Positions 7,722-16,818 of a DNA stretch of 64,000 bases are shown here, piece after piece. The notes under the pieces are model-generated. The model ran no database searches and had not been told where the DNA came from. It was given only the letters and a program-made list of their open reading frames with translations. The stretch covers positions 503,501-567,500 of the forward strand of contig NZ_JBFCVL010000001.1 in NCBI RefSeq assembly GCF_040712075.1. The letters are read 5' to 3'. The position numbers and the translations under genes were made by a program. Position 1 is the first letter of the stretch. Every line of letters starts with the position of its first letter. This stretch comes from Fodinicurvata sp. EGI_FJ10296 (GTDB lineage: Bacteria > Pseudomonadota > Alphaproteobacteria > DSM-16000 > Inquilinaceae).

Positions 7722-9359
7722 TCAAGCTGCCTTTTTCCATATCAACCGTTTGACGTCCGACAACCGGACGCCGCCAAAGAGAGCGCCGGCCGCGAAATAG
7801 GTTGCAGCTCCCATTGCGACCAGTGCCATCAGGCCAATCGGCCCGGCCCAAAGCCCCGACGCCGTTCGCGCGCCGGCCTCGTCGCCCAGGGGTAGCCAAC
7901 TGCCCAGGCCGGTCAGGAGGGCGGTGGCGAGCAACGCAATGCCAAGGACGGCGCCAGCAGCGATCTGCCCCAGGATGCGCCGCCTGGTTTCCGCGTCCAG
8001 ACGAAACAGGCCCCGACGTCGCAGCCCCCGAACGAGAATGGCGACGTGAAGCCACGCGGTGAGGCCGGTGGCGAGAGCCAGACCGACATGCCCCAGATAC
8101 CGGATCAGGATCAGGCTGAGCGATATGTTCATGACTGTGGCCACGATGGCCACCTTGACCGGGCTGGCCGTATCCTGGCGGGCGAAATAGACCGTCGAGA
8201 AAACCTTGACCATCACATAGGCGGGAATTCCGATGCCGTAGGCCGCCAGCGCGAGGGCTGTCGCACGCGTGGCCTCGGCATCGAAGGCGCCCCGCTGGAA
8301 CAGGACAGTCAGGATCGGCTGCGGGATGACGATCAGCGCGACGGCCGATGGTATCGACAGCAGCAACGCAGCGTCGAGCGCGCGGTTCTGGGTCCGCAGG
8401 GCGGCGCTGGTATCTGCGGCTTCGACCTGGCGCGACAGCATGGGCAACAGGGCCGTTCCGATCGCGATTCCGATCACACCCAGCGGCAACTGATAGAGCC
8501 GGTCGGCATAGTACAAGTAGCTGATCGCGCCGGCTGGCAACAGGGACGCCAGCAGAATGTCGATGAATATGTTGATCTGGATGACTCCGGCGCCGAGAGC
8601 GCCGGGGGCCATCAAGCGAAACAGCTTGCGGATTCGGGCGTCAATTCGCGGGCGCGGCAGGCCCAGCCGGACACCGGCGCGGCGGCAGGCTTCGGCCAGC
8701 CACAGAAGCTGAACGATCCCCGCGATCAGGACGGCCCAGGCAAGGGCGTGGCCGACGGTCGCGACGATGCCCCACCCGATCAACGGCTCAGCGAGCAGCA
8801 GGGCCGCGATCAGGCACAGATTGAACAGGATCGGCGCGGCGGCGAAGGGCCCGTACCGACCGAGTGCATTCAGCACACCGCCCATCAAGGCGACCAGCGA
8901 CATCAGTATCAGATAGGGAAAGGTGACGCGGCCCAACGTCACCGCCAGGTCGAACCGCTCGGCATCGTCGACGAATCCCGGTGCAATCACGGTCATGATT
9001 GCCGGCATGGCGATCACCGCAAGGATCGTAAGCGGCAACAGAACGGCGATCATCACAGCCAACGCGCGTTCCGCGAAGGCCACCGCGGGGTCGATTCCCT
9101 TCGATTCCAGGTCGGCGGAAAACATCGGCACGAAGGACACACTGAACGCGCCTTCGGCGAACAGGCGGCGGAACAGATTGGGCAGCTTCAATGCAACGAA
9201 GAAGGCATCGGCCACGACGCCGGCACCGAGCATGGCGGCGGTCAGAATATCGCGCACGAACCCGGCGATGCGGCTCAGCATGGTGAGCCCGCCGACCGTT
9301 GCGATCGCCCGGATCAGCGTCGGGGACCGGCCACGAATTGAAGTGTCGGCGGGGGTCAT
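7722..9359 (-). CDS. murJ: Lipid II flippase MurJ
   Basis: A 545-residue polytopic protein of the MOP exporter superfamily. MurJ moves lipid II across the inner membrane for peptidoglycan synthesis. The N-terminal signature is present (LTMLSRIAGFVRDILTAAMLGAG and AFFVALKLPNLFRRLFAEGAFSVSFVP), including the conserved arginines of the central cavity region. About fourteen hydrophobic segments can be counted, as expected. The ATG overlaps the glnD stop by four bases (ATGA), so the two genes are one unit with glnD first, a linkage often seen in Rhodospirillales and Rhizobiales. Confidence 0.96.
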   Translation of the reverse strand: MTPADTSIRGRSPTLIRAIATVGGLTMLSRIAGFVRDILTAAMLGAGVVADAFFVALKLPNLFRRLFAEGAFSVSFVPMFSADLESKGIDPAVAFAERALAVMIAVLLPLTILAVIAMPAIMTVIAPGFVDDAERFDLAVTLGRVTFPYLILMSLVALMGGVLNALGRYGPFAAAPILFNLCLIAALLLAEPLIGWGIVATVGHALAWAVLIAGIVQLLWLAEACRRAGVRLGLPRPRIDARIRKLFRLMAPGALGAGVIQINIFIDILLASLLPAGAISYLYYADRLYQLPLGVIGIAIGTALLPMLSRQVEAADTSAALRTQNRALDAALLLSIPSAVALIVIPQPILTVLFQRGAFDAEATRATALALAAYGIGIPAYVMVKVFSTVYFARQDTASPVKVAIVATVMNISLSLILIRYLGHVGLALATGLTAWLHVAILVRGLRRRGLFRLDAETRRRILGQIAAGAVLGIALLATALLTGLGSWLPLGDEAGARTASGLWAGPIGLMALVAMGAATYFAAGALFGGVRLSDVKRLIWKKAA

Positions 9360-12298
9360 GGCTTTTGTGCCGTCTGACCCTGTGTCCCGGCAGGCATTCG
9401 GGGCCGCTTGCCCAGGCGCCGGCGCGCCGGACGCGTTGGCGCCGGTGCGGGCGGCACCGATCCGGGGTCGCCGTCGGCAAGCACCGCCGTCAGATGGCTT
9501 CGGATCTGTTCCAGCTTCGTTTCATTGGTGACCTTGAGGCCGAAAACATCCTTGACGTAGAAGACGTCGATGGCCCGTTCGCCAAAGGTCGAAATCTTGG
9601 CGCTGGATATCTGCAAAGCCATCCCGGACAGCGCACGCGTCAGATCGTACAGCAGTCCCGGACGGTCGCGGCCGTTGACCTCGATGACCGAATGCGTCCG
9701 GCTCGCGGCATTGTCGATCAGGACCCGCGGCTGAACCCGAAACACGTTCGTACGGGTCGGCAGACGCGACCGTTGACGCTCCAGTTCGGCGGTCGGGTCG
9801 ATCGTTCCTGCAAGGCAACGGGACACGGTATCGCTGAGAGAGGCCAACGCATCGGGATCGTCGAATGGCAGTGTGTCGGCGCCGCCCTGAACATTGAACA
9901 GATCGATGGCAAGTCCGGTGGTCAGTGTGAAAATCTTCGCATCGACGATGTTCGCCCCGGCGACGGCCAGCGCGCCGGCGACCCGCGCGATCAGGCCGGG
10001 GTGGTCCGGCGTCAGCACGGTCACTTCCGTCGTGCCCTGATCGCCGACCGGCCGAGCGTCGACGATCAGCGGATCGTCCTGCCGTTCGGCGCGGACGACC
10101 AGTGCGGCGTGCCGGCAATGAGTATCGGTGTCCAGCGACAGCCAATAGGGCGGGTATCCCTTTCCCAGAAATGCCGCAACGGCGTCGTCGCTCCATCCGG
10201 CGGCGGTGAGGCGGGTCCGGATCGCCTCGTGCGCGGCGTTCACCCGCGATTCGGTGCCCTCGAAGTCGAAACCGTCGGCGATCAGGTGCCGGGTCCGGTT
10301 GTAAAGCTGACCGAGAAGCGATCCCTTCCACCCGTTCCATCGACCCGGCCCGACGGCCCGGATGTCGGCGCAGGTCAGCACAAGAAGCAGGCGGAGGCGT
10401 TCGGCCGATTCAACCAGCCCGACGAAATCGCGCACCGTCTGGTCGTCCTCGATGTCCCGCTTCAAAGCGGTGTCGTTCATGGCCAGGTGATTGAGCACCA
10501 GCCACTCGACCGTCTCGGTTTCTTCCGTCGAAAGACCCAGCCGGGGGCAGAGTTTGCGGGCAACTTTCGCGCCCAGAACAGAATGATCGCCGCCACGGCC
10601 CTTGGCGATGTCGTGCAGCAGCATGGCCACGAACAGCGCCCGGCGCGATTTGATCGACGGGAAGACGCTGGTCGCCAGCGGCATCTCGTCCGCGATCGCA
10701 CCGTTTTCGATCCGGTGGAGGATGCCGATTGCGAACATCGTATGCTCATCGACGGTATAGACATGGTACATGTCGTATTGCATCTGGGCGACGACGCGGC
10801 CGAAATCGGGCAGGAAACGCGCCAGAACGCCGCTTTCGTTCATCCGCCGCAGCGCCTTCTCGGGGTCGTTGGGCGATGTCAGGATATCCAGGAACAGCGC
10901 GTTGGCGGCGGGGTCGTTGCGCAGCTTGTTGCCGATCAGTTTCAACGATCGCGTAATCGCCTTCAGCGCGGCCGGATGAATATCGAGATCCCGGTCCTGC
11001 GCAACGCGGAACAGCCGCAGCATGTCGATCGGTGTGTCGCGAAGATGCCGTTCGGAGGGAAATGTCAGGCGTTCGCGATCGACGACAAAGCCGTCGACTT
11101 CTTTGGCACCGCCGAGAAAAAACATGAAACGCCGGGGCTTGCGTCGGCTGTCGGCTTCCAGGGCGGCACAGAAGATGCGTGTAAGATCGCCGACATCCTT
11201 TGCGATCAGGAAATAGTGCTTCATGAACCGCTCGACGCCGCTGGCGCCGGCATGGTCGGTGTACCCCATCGCCGGTCCGATCTCGCGCTGAAGATCGAAG
11301 GTCAGCCGGTCTTCCTCGCGTCCGGTCAGATAGTGTAGATGGCAGCGCACGGCCCGGAAGAACGACAGGGCCTTGCGGAACCGGGCGGCTTCGTCGTCGT
11401 TCAGGACTCCGGCCGCCACCATGCCGTCGATATCCCGCACCTGAAAGAGATACTTGGCGATCCAGAACAGGCTCTGGAGGTCGCGCAGCCCGCCCTTTCC
11501 GTCCTTGACGTTTGGCTCCATCACGTAGCGGCTGTCGCCGAGTTTGCGATGGCGTGCGTCGCGTTCGGCCAGCTTGGCCTCGACGAAATCGGCCTTGCTG
11601 TCCGCGTCGACGATGTCCCGTTTGTATCGCTTGAAGAGCTCTTCGACCAGCGCCGGCTCGCCCCATAGCGGTCGGCATTCGAGCAGACTTGTGCGGATCG
11701 TCATGTCCGTTTTGCTCGTGCGAATGCAATCGTCGACGGATCTGACCGCATGGCCCACCCTGAGGCCGAGATCCCAAAGCAGATAGAGCATGAATTCCAC
11801 GACCTGCTCTACCCGTGGCGTGCGCTTGTAGGGAAGCAGGAAGAGCAGGTCGATATCGGATTTGGGTGCCAGTTCACCGCGGCCATAGCCGCCCAGCGCG
11901 ACAATGGCGAAGCGTTCGCCGGTCGTCGGATTGGGTGCGGGGAAGAGATGAAGGTCGGAAATATCAGCGAGCGTGCGGATGAGTTGGTCCAGAACATGCA
12001 CCCGGTTCCGGACGCAGTCGTCACCGGTGCCGAAATCATTCAGAAACCGATTGCGCACCTCGGATTCGCCGCTTTTCAGCGCCGCCTTCATCAGGCCGAG
12101 CAGCGCCTGTCGCCCTTTGCCCGTCCGGCACTTGTCGGGGCCGCCGCATTCGACCGTCCAATCCGCGATACGGCTCTTGAGCGCCGCTGCGTCCAGCAAA
12201 GCGTCGCCATTGCTGACCGGCGGCGGCGCCCAATCGCCGATGGCGGCCGGGAAAAGCTGTCCCTCGCCGTGGTCCGTCGGTCGGAAGAAATTGAACAT
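9356..12298 (-). CDS. glnD: Bifunctional uridylyltransferase / uridylyl-removing enzyme GlnD
   Basis: A 980-residue nitrogen sensor that uridylylates PII proteins when glutamine is low and removes UMP when it is high. In order: a nucleotidyltransferase domain with GYGRGELAPKSDIDLLFL (about residues 133-150), a PII-uridylyltransferase helical region, an HD domain with LHDIAKGRGGDHSVLGA (about 559-575) for the removing activity, and two C-terminal ACT domains (about 750-830 and 865-935) that sense glutamine. The length is slightly above the usual 900-950 because of a basic, Pro-rich C-terminal tail. All catalytic motifs appear intact. It is transcribed with murJ. Confidence 0.97.
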   Translation of the reverse strand: MFNFFRPTDHGEGQLFPAAIGDWAPPPVSNGDALLDAAALKSRIADWTVECGGPDKCRTGKGRQALLGLMKAALKSGESEVRNRFLNDFGTGDDCVRNRVHVLDQLIRTLADISDLHLFPAPNPTTGERFAIVALGGYGRGELAPKSDIDLLFLLPYKRTPRVEQVVEFMLYLLWDLGLRVGHAVRSVDDCIRTSKTDMTIRTSLLECRPLWGEPALVEELFKRYKRDIVDADSKADFVEAKLAERDARHRKLGDSRYVMEPNVKDGKGGLRDLQSLFWIAKYLFQVRDIDGMVAAGVLNDDEAARFRKALSFFRAVRCHLHYLTGREEDRLTFDLQREIGPAMGYTDHAGASGVERFMKHYFLIAKDVGDLTRIFCAALEADSRRKPRRFMFFLGGAKEVDGFVVDRERLTFPSERHLRDTPIDMLRLFRVAQDRDLDIHPAALKAITRSLKLIGNKLRNDPAANALFLDILTSPNDPEKALRRMNESGVLARFLPDFGRVVAQMQYDMYHVYTVDEHTMFAIGILHRIENGAIADEMPLATSVFPSIKSRRALFVAMLLHDIAKGRGGDHSVLGAKVARKLCPRLGLSTEETETVEWLVLNHLAMNDTALKRDIEDDQTVRDFVGLVESAERLRLLLVLTCADIRAVGPGRWNGWKGSLLGQLYNRTRHLIADGFDFEGTESRVNAAHEAIRTRLTAAGWSDDAVAAFLGKGYPPYWLSLDTDTHCRHAALVVRAERQDDPLIVDARPVGDQGTTEVTVLTPDHPGLIARVAGALAVAGANIVDAKIFTLTTGLAIDLFNVQGGADTLPFDDPDALASLSDTVSRCLAGTIDPTAELERQRSRLPTRTNVFRVQPRVLIDNAASRTHSVIEVNGRDRPGLLYDLTRALSGMALQISSAKISTFGERAIDVFYVKDVFGLKVTNETKLEQIRSHLTAVLADGDPGSVPPAPAPTRPARRRLGKRPRMPAGTQGQTAQKP

Positions 12299-12338
12299 CT
12301 GTTCGATACTCGTCGTATGATCGGCGGTCGTGATCGCG

Positions 12339-13127
12339 CTAGCGGGGCTTTCGCATCGCCAACAGGGCTTCCCGGAGGATTTCCAGGACGGGCTTCAGCC
12401 GCTCGTCGACGGATTCGGCAATCAGGCGGCGCAACTCGTCCTCGGACAGGGTGCCGCCTGAGCCCGGAGCATCCGGCCCGAAACCCGGATCCGGTGACTC
12501 CGGCGGCGTTACGAACGCACCATCGATGCCGCCGCCCCAATCGAACGGGGAATCGGTGTCTTCCCGGTCCGAACCATTCCCGGCAATATCATTCGGCGAA
12601 AAACCATTCGGGACCGGTGCGCTCCCGACAAATCCATCGTCACCTGAATCGGCATCCGCCCAGACGTCGCCCGTGTCCGGCAGGACATGGGCTTCCGATG
12701 GCCCCCCAGCACCGTCCCCCCCAGCACCGTCCCCCGCCGTGTCTGCTTGCGGCATAACCGGCTGTTCCAGGAGAGGGCCATCACCGCGATGCGGGCTCGA
12801 CAATGACGGCAGCGCCGGAGCCGATGTCCGTCCGGACACCGTTTCCTCCAACGCGCGGCGCAAATCGCCCAGATGCGACTTGAGGACCCGGACATCCTCT
12901 TTCAGTGCCGTGACCTCGGCCGCCAAACCGACGGCGCTGCCGGGGGCGCCGCCGGAATTGCCGGTGACGGCGCCGGTTTCGGCATCATCCAGGAAAACCC
13001 GCCAGGTCCCGTCGTCTGCCTTGTATCCCCGAGCAGCGCCACGTTGCAGACGTTTTCTCAATGCCTCGACAGACAGACCGAGCGTACGGGATGCTGTCGT
13101 TATATCGACCGTGGCGTCAGTCGCCAT
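12339..13127 (-). CDS. Unrecognised helix-turn-helix protein with coiled coil and disordered linker
   Basis: A 262-residue protein I do not recognise beyond its parts. Residues about 1-50 look like an excisionase/MerR-type winged helix (VDITTASRTLGLSVEALRKRL, then GYKADDGTWRVFL as the wing). Residues about 65-95 are a likely coiled coil (EVTALKEDVRVLKSHLGDLRRALEE). A long acidic Gly/Pro/Ser segment (about 100-225) is probably disordered and contains a duplicated DGAGG from a 15-base tandem repeat near 12708-12735. The end is a predicted amphipathic helix (EDELRRLIAESVDERLKPVLEILREALLAM). The start is the ATG at 13127; the open frame reads on upstream past a low-quality region. It is divergent from another small DNA-binding-like gene and lies just upstream of glnD on the same strand. 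Confidence 0.72.
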   Translation of the reverse strand: MATDATVDITTASRTLGLSVEALRKRLQRGAARGYKADDGTWRVFLDDAETGAVTGNSGGAPGSAVGLAAEVTALKEDVRVLKSHLGDLRRALEETVSGRTSAPALPSLSSPHRGDGPLLEQPVMPQADTAGDGAGGDGAGGPSEAHVLPDTGDVWADADSGDDGFVGSAPVPNGFSPNDIAGNGSDREDTDSPFDWGGGIDGAFVTPPESPDPGFGPDAPGSGGTLSEDELRRLIAESVDERLKPVLEILREALLAMRKPR

Positions 13128-13202
13128 CAGGTAAAACCCTGTCCGGTTGTCTCGAATGTCCCGCCCGATATCATAACGATGTTGCGCCTCATGTCTAATA
13201 CG

Positions 13203-13222
13203 ATCAGCCTCTGATTGCTGAT
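13203..13222. promoter_or_regulatory. Dyad in shared promoter region of the divergent pair
   Basis: An inverted repeat ATCAGC-N8-GCTGAT lies midway in the 153-base space between the two divergent DNA-binding-like genes. The position would suit an operator bound by one of them. This is inference from symmetry and location only; the arms are short and no second copy was found nearby. Confidence 0.3.
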
Positions 13223-13280
13223 ACCGGCATGACCGGGTTCCGGGTCGGTACTGGACGGGTCCCATGAGATAGAGGGTGTC

Positions 13281-13685
13281 ATGGCGGATGACGGAAAGGA
13301 TCCCGTAGAGCAGCCCGACGGCCGGAGCGCCAACGCCCGCCGTGTGGCCCGTCACAAGGCGCGGCTGGCCGAATCCGGCTTGAAGCAGGTCAATATCCAG
13401 GCCCCGGTTGCGGCACACCCGATCCTCAAGGATCTCGGCCGCCGGCTGAAGGCAGGCCAGCCGATTGAAGAGGCGCTGTTCGAACTCGCCGCCCGGCACG
13501 CCCGTGCTCCACAATCGCCGGAGGCGGCCGGTGCTGTGTCGTCGAGGCCGCCCGATACCGAAAGGGGCAACGGGCTGACCGGACGGCTGGGGCGCCTGTT
13601 CAGAGGGCGAAGCCAGCGCGGAGAAGGCAGCGACCTGTCCGATGACCCCGGCAGAGATCCGGACCCCGGTCGAAGCGAGAACTAG
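13281..13685 (+). CDS. Small unrecognised protein with ribbon-helix-helix-like core
   Basis: A 134-residue basic protein of unknown function. The central part (about residues 17-70) reads as a very basic helix (ANARRVARHKARLAESG), a short strand (LKQVNIQAP) and two helices (ILKDLGRRLKAG, PIEEALFELAAR), the order expected of a ribbon-helix-helix DNA-binding fold. The rest is Pro/Gly/Arg-rich and probably disordered (GLTGRLGRLFRGRSQRG, then acidic repeats of DPGR). The start ATG has AGAGGGTG upstream. The stop codon overlaps the stop of mutS on the other strand, so the two genes are convergent with no room for a terminator. Coding is supported by its clean frame and ribosome site, but the family is not one I can name. 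Confidence 0.65.
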   Translation: MADDGKDPVEQPDGRSANARRVARHKARLAESGLKQVNIQAPVAAHPILKDLGRRLKAGQPIEEALFELAARHARAPQSPEAAGAVSSRPPDTERGNGLTGRLGRLFRGRSQRGEGSDLSDDPGRDPDPGRSEN

Positions 13686-16489
13686 TCAGCCTGGTCTGCT
13701 GCATCCGAGCCTTCCGATATCAGTTTCTTCAAACGGTACATTGCATCCAGGGCATCGCGCGGCGTCATCGCGTCCGGGTCGGCCTCGGCGACAAGGCGCC
13801 GGATGGCAGCAACCTGCGGGTCTTCCGCCGCGGCATCAGCGGGCTCGTCGGGTAATGAGCCGAGCGGTACTGAGCCGGGACCGGGTTCCGGAACCGGCGC
13901 CGTGGTGTCTTCTGACTCCAGCCCGGCGAAGAGCGGAAGTGCCGCGGCGTCGTTCTCGCGCTGTCCGGATCGTTCCAGTGTGTCCAGGACGGTGCGGGCG
14001 CGAGTCAGAACGGCATTCGGCAGTCCCGCCAGCTTGGCCACATGCAGTCCGTAGGATCGGTCGGCGGCCCCCTCGCGGACCTCGTGAAGGAACACGATGT
14101 CGCCCTTCCATTCCCGAACCGCCATCGAACGGCATGTCAACGCCTTGAGCCGGTCGGCCAGGGCGGTCAGTTCGTGATAGTGGGTGGCGAAAAGGGCGCG
14201 GCAGCGATTGCGGTCATGCAGATGCTCAACGGTGGCCCAGGCGATTGAAAGTCCGTCATAGGTCGATGTGCCTCGGCCGATCTCGTCCAGGACGACCAAC
14301 GACCGCGGCGTGGCCTGATGGAGAATTGCGGCCGTCTCGACCATTTCGACCATGAAGGTGGATCGGCCGCGCGCCAGATCGTCAGCGGCGCCGACGCGGC
14401 TGAACAATCTGTCGACGATGCCGATCTCGGCCTGATCGGCCGGCACATAACCCCCGATCTGCGCCATGATCGCGACCAGCGCGTTCTGACGCAGAAAGGT
14501 CGACTTGCCGGCCATGTTGGGTCCGGTCAGCAACCACAGACGCCGTGCCTGCGAAAGATCGCAATCATTGGCGACAAAAGTATCGCTGCTGCCGGCCAGG
14601 GCAGCCTCGACGACCGGATGGCGGCCCGAGACGATCCTGAACCGATGGCTCAGGTCCACTGTCGGACGGGTGTATCCCTGTTCCGCCGCGATTTCGGCGT
14701 GGGATGCAAAAACGTCGATCACGGCAAGTGCCGCCGCCATTTCCGCAACGCCGTCCGAGGCGGCGGTCACGGCGCCCGACAGTTGGGCGAACAAGTCGAG
14801 TTCCAGGGCGATGGCCCGGTCGCCCGCCTGGGCCAATGTCTTCTCCATTTCGGCCAGTTCGGTGGTCGTGAACCGGACTGCCGACGCGAGAGTCTGGCGA
14901 TGGATGAAGGTCTGGGCCGCCGGTTCGGCCGTGAGCTTTTCGGCGTTCGTCGGCGACACCTCGATAAAATAGCCCAGAACGTTGTTGTGCTTGATTTTCA
15001 GCGTTCCGACGCCGCTAGCCTCGGCATAGCGATGCTGCAGGCCGGCGATCAGGCGCCTCCCTTCGTCGCGGGCTGTCCGCGTCTCGTCCAGATCCGGCGC
15101 GAAGCCCGGCGCAATGAAACCGCCGTCACGGGCCAGAACCGGAAGCGTCTGGGACAATGCCCTGGCCAGCTTGTCCATCAGATCGTCCAGCCCCGTCAGC
15201 CGGGACTGCGCCCTTGCCACTGCGTCGGGCAGCAGGTCGAGCCGGGGCATCGCCAGCAGGGTCGAGAGGCGCTGTGCCCCGCTCAGCCCGTCACGGATGG
15301 CGGCGAGATCGCGGGGGCCGCCGCGTCCGATCGTCAGCCGGGACAGGGCGCGTTCCATGTCCGGGATCGCGCGCAGGATCTCGCGCAGGTCGATCCGCAG
15401 ATTACCGTCGTCGACGAAAAGCTGAACCGCGTCCAGCCGGCTGTTTATGGCCGCGGGATCGGTCGATGGCGCGGCGAGGTGCTGGGCCAGCAGCCGCGCC
15501 CCCGGCCCGGTGATCGTCCGGTCGAGGGTGGCAAGAAGACTGCCCGACCGCTCTCCGGACTGATTGCGGGTCAGTTCCAGACTGCGCCGTGTTGCCGCGT
15601 CAATCTCCATGGTGGCCCCGTCCGCACGGCGCTCCGGCGGGCACAGATGCGGCAGATGGCCTTGCTGGGTAAGGTCGATATATCCGACCAAAGCGCCGCA
15701 TGCGGCAATCTCGCAGCGGTCGAAGGTGCCATAGGCGTCCAGCGTCTCGACCCCGTAAAGGGTGCAGAGCCGGTGAAGCGCGGACTCGCTGTTGAAGCGG
15801 GCCGCTGGCAGCAGCGTTACGCGGGAATCGCGCGGTTCAAGAATAGAGTGGATGTCGGCGTCCTGGCGCAAACTGTCGGCGATCAGGATTTCGCCCGGAT
15901 CGAGACGGGCAAGTACGCTGTCCAGATGCTTGACGTCAGTGATCTCCAGCATCAGCCGGCCGACGGTGATGTCCGCTGCCGCGACACCAAACCGGCCACC
16001 AACGCGGGCGATGGCGACCAGATTGTTTGCCGCGCGGCTTTCCAGCAGCGTCTCCTCGGTCACGGTGCCGGGGGTTACGATCCTCACCACCTCACGGCGG
16101 ACCAGCGTCTTGCCCGATCGTTTTTTGGCTTCAGCCGGCGATTCGACCTGATCGCAGATGGCGATCCGGAATCCCTGCCGGATCAGGCGGGCCAGGTAGC
16201 TCTCATGGGCATGCGCCGGCACGCCTGCCATCGGAATTTCGCCACCGCCGTGCTGGCCGCGCCGTGTCAGTGTAATGTCCAGCGCCCGGGCGGCTTTCAC
16301 GGCATCATCGAAAAAAAGCTCGTAGAAATCGCCCATCCGGAAAAACACCAGGCAATCGGGATGTGCGGCCTTCGCGTCCAGATACTGGGCCATCATCGGA
16401 CTGGCGTTGTCCGTCTGGCGGGGCGCGTCGACACCTTGCGGCCCGACCTCGTGGGATGATTCCGTCGGTGATTTTGCTGTGTCGGTCAT
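13682..16489 (-). CDS. mutS: DNA mismatch repair protein MutS
   Basis: A 935-residue mismatch-recognition ATPase. The mismatch-binding Phe-x-Glu motif is in the early segment FFRMGDFYELFFDDA. Further on are the connector and core/clamp regions, Walker A (LLTGPNMAGKSTFLRQ, about residue 646), Walker B and signature (LVVLDEIGRGTSTYDGLS) and the conserved FATHYHELT. I chose the ATG at 16489 (MTDTAKSP...), which gives a short extra N-terminal leader of about 30 residues before the conserved part; the ribosome site is weak, so a later start (MMAQYLDAK) is possible. Its stop overlaps that of the small basic protein on the plus strand. It is divergent from maeB. Confidence 0.97.
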   Translation of the reverse strand: MTDTAKSPTESSHEVGPQGVDAPRQTDNASPMMAQYLDAKAAHPDCLVFFRMGDFYELFFDDAVKAARALDITLTRRGQHGGGEIPMAGVPAHAHESYLARLIRQGFRIAICDQVESPAEAKKRSGKTLVRREVVRIVTPGTVTEETLLESRAANNLVAIARVGGRFGVAAADITVGRLMLEITDVKHLDSVLARLDPGEILIADSLRQDADIHSILEPRDSRVTLLPAARFNSESALHRLCTLYGVETLDAYGTFDRCEIAACGALVGYIDLTQQGHLPHLCPPERRADGATMEIDAATRRSLELTRNQSGERSGSLLATLDRTITGPGARLLAQHLAAPSTDPAAINSRLDAVQLFVDDGNLRIDLREILRAIPDMERALSRLTIGRGGPRDLAAIRDGLSGAQRLSTLLAMPRLDLLPDAVARAQSRLTGLDDLMDKLARALSQTLPVLARDGGFIAPGFAPDLDETRTARDEGRRLIAGLQHRYAEASGVGTLKIKHNNVLGYFIEVSPTNAEKLTAEPAAQTFIHRQTLASAVRFTTTELAEMEKTLAQAGDRAIALELDLFAQLSGAVTAASDGVAEMAAALAVIDVFASHAEIAAEQGYTRPTVDLSHRFRIVSGRHPVVEAALAGSSDTFVANDCDLSQARRLWLLTGPNMAGKSTFLRQNALVAIMAQIGGYVPADQAEIGIVDRLFSRVGAADDLARGRSTFMVEMVETAAILHQATPRSLVVLDEIGRGTSTYDGLSIAWATVEHLHDRNRCRALFATHYHELTALADRLKALTCRSMAVREWKGDIVFLHEVREGAADRSYGLHVAKLAGLPNAVLTRARTVLDTLERSGQRENDAAALPLFAGLESEDTTAPVPEPGPGSVPLGSLPDEPADAAAEDPQVAAIRRLVAEADPDAMTPRDALDAMYRLKKLISEGSDAADQAD

Positions 16490-16818
16490 GATCCGGGCGT
16501 GAGCTCGCAGTCTATAGCGATGACAAGGGGGGCAATGGCAGGGATTGGAATCGGTCAGCGCGAACCTATCACGGTCGTCCTGTTCGCCAAACACGGCAGA
16601 GCGCCAACCGCTTCCAAGAAGTTGTCGTCGGGGTACAACCATAAGTCCATTCGGTTATTGAACCGAGACGTCGCTCGATCCCGGTTTTGCCTTGACGAAT
16701 CCCGGTGCGATCCTGCCAATTTGGAGAACTGCCCACACCGGCCGAAGGTTTGTCTGCTTTCGGCGGGTATTCCCATCTTTTGCACCGACAAGAAACAAGG
16801 TTAGGGAGACGACGGTTC
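16490..16818. other. Intergenic region between mutS and maeB
   Basis: These 329 bases separate two divergent genes and hold no convincing gene. They contain a small perfect hairpin TCGGTT-ATTG-AACCGA (16651-16666) and a second dyad GCCGAA-N12-TTCGGC (16741-16764) in what should be the maeB leader. A TTGACG lies near 16690, but no good -10 hexamer stands at the right distance, so the maeB promoter is unresolved. No tRNA-like or known riboswitch pattern was recognised. Confidence 0.5.

Noticed and set aside
9299-11338. A 679-codon plus-strand frame opposite glnD
   Set aside because: It is a shadow of a GC-rich gene: glnD on the other strand has all its motifs. The same applies to long frames opposite dnaK, mutS and fdsA.
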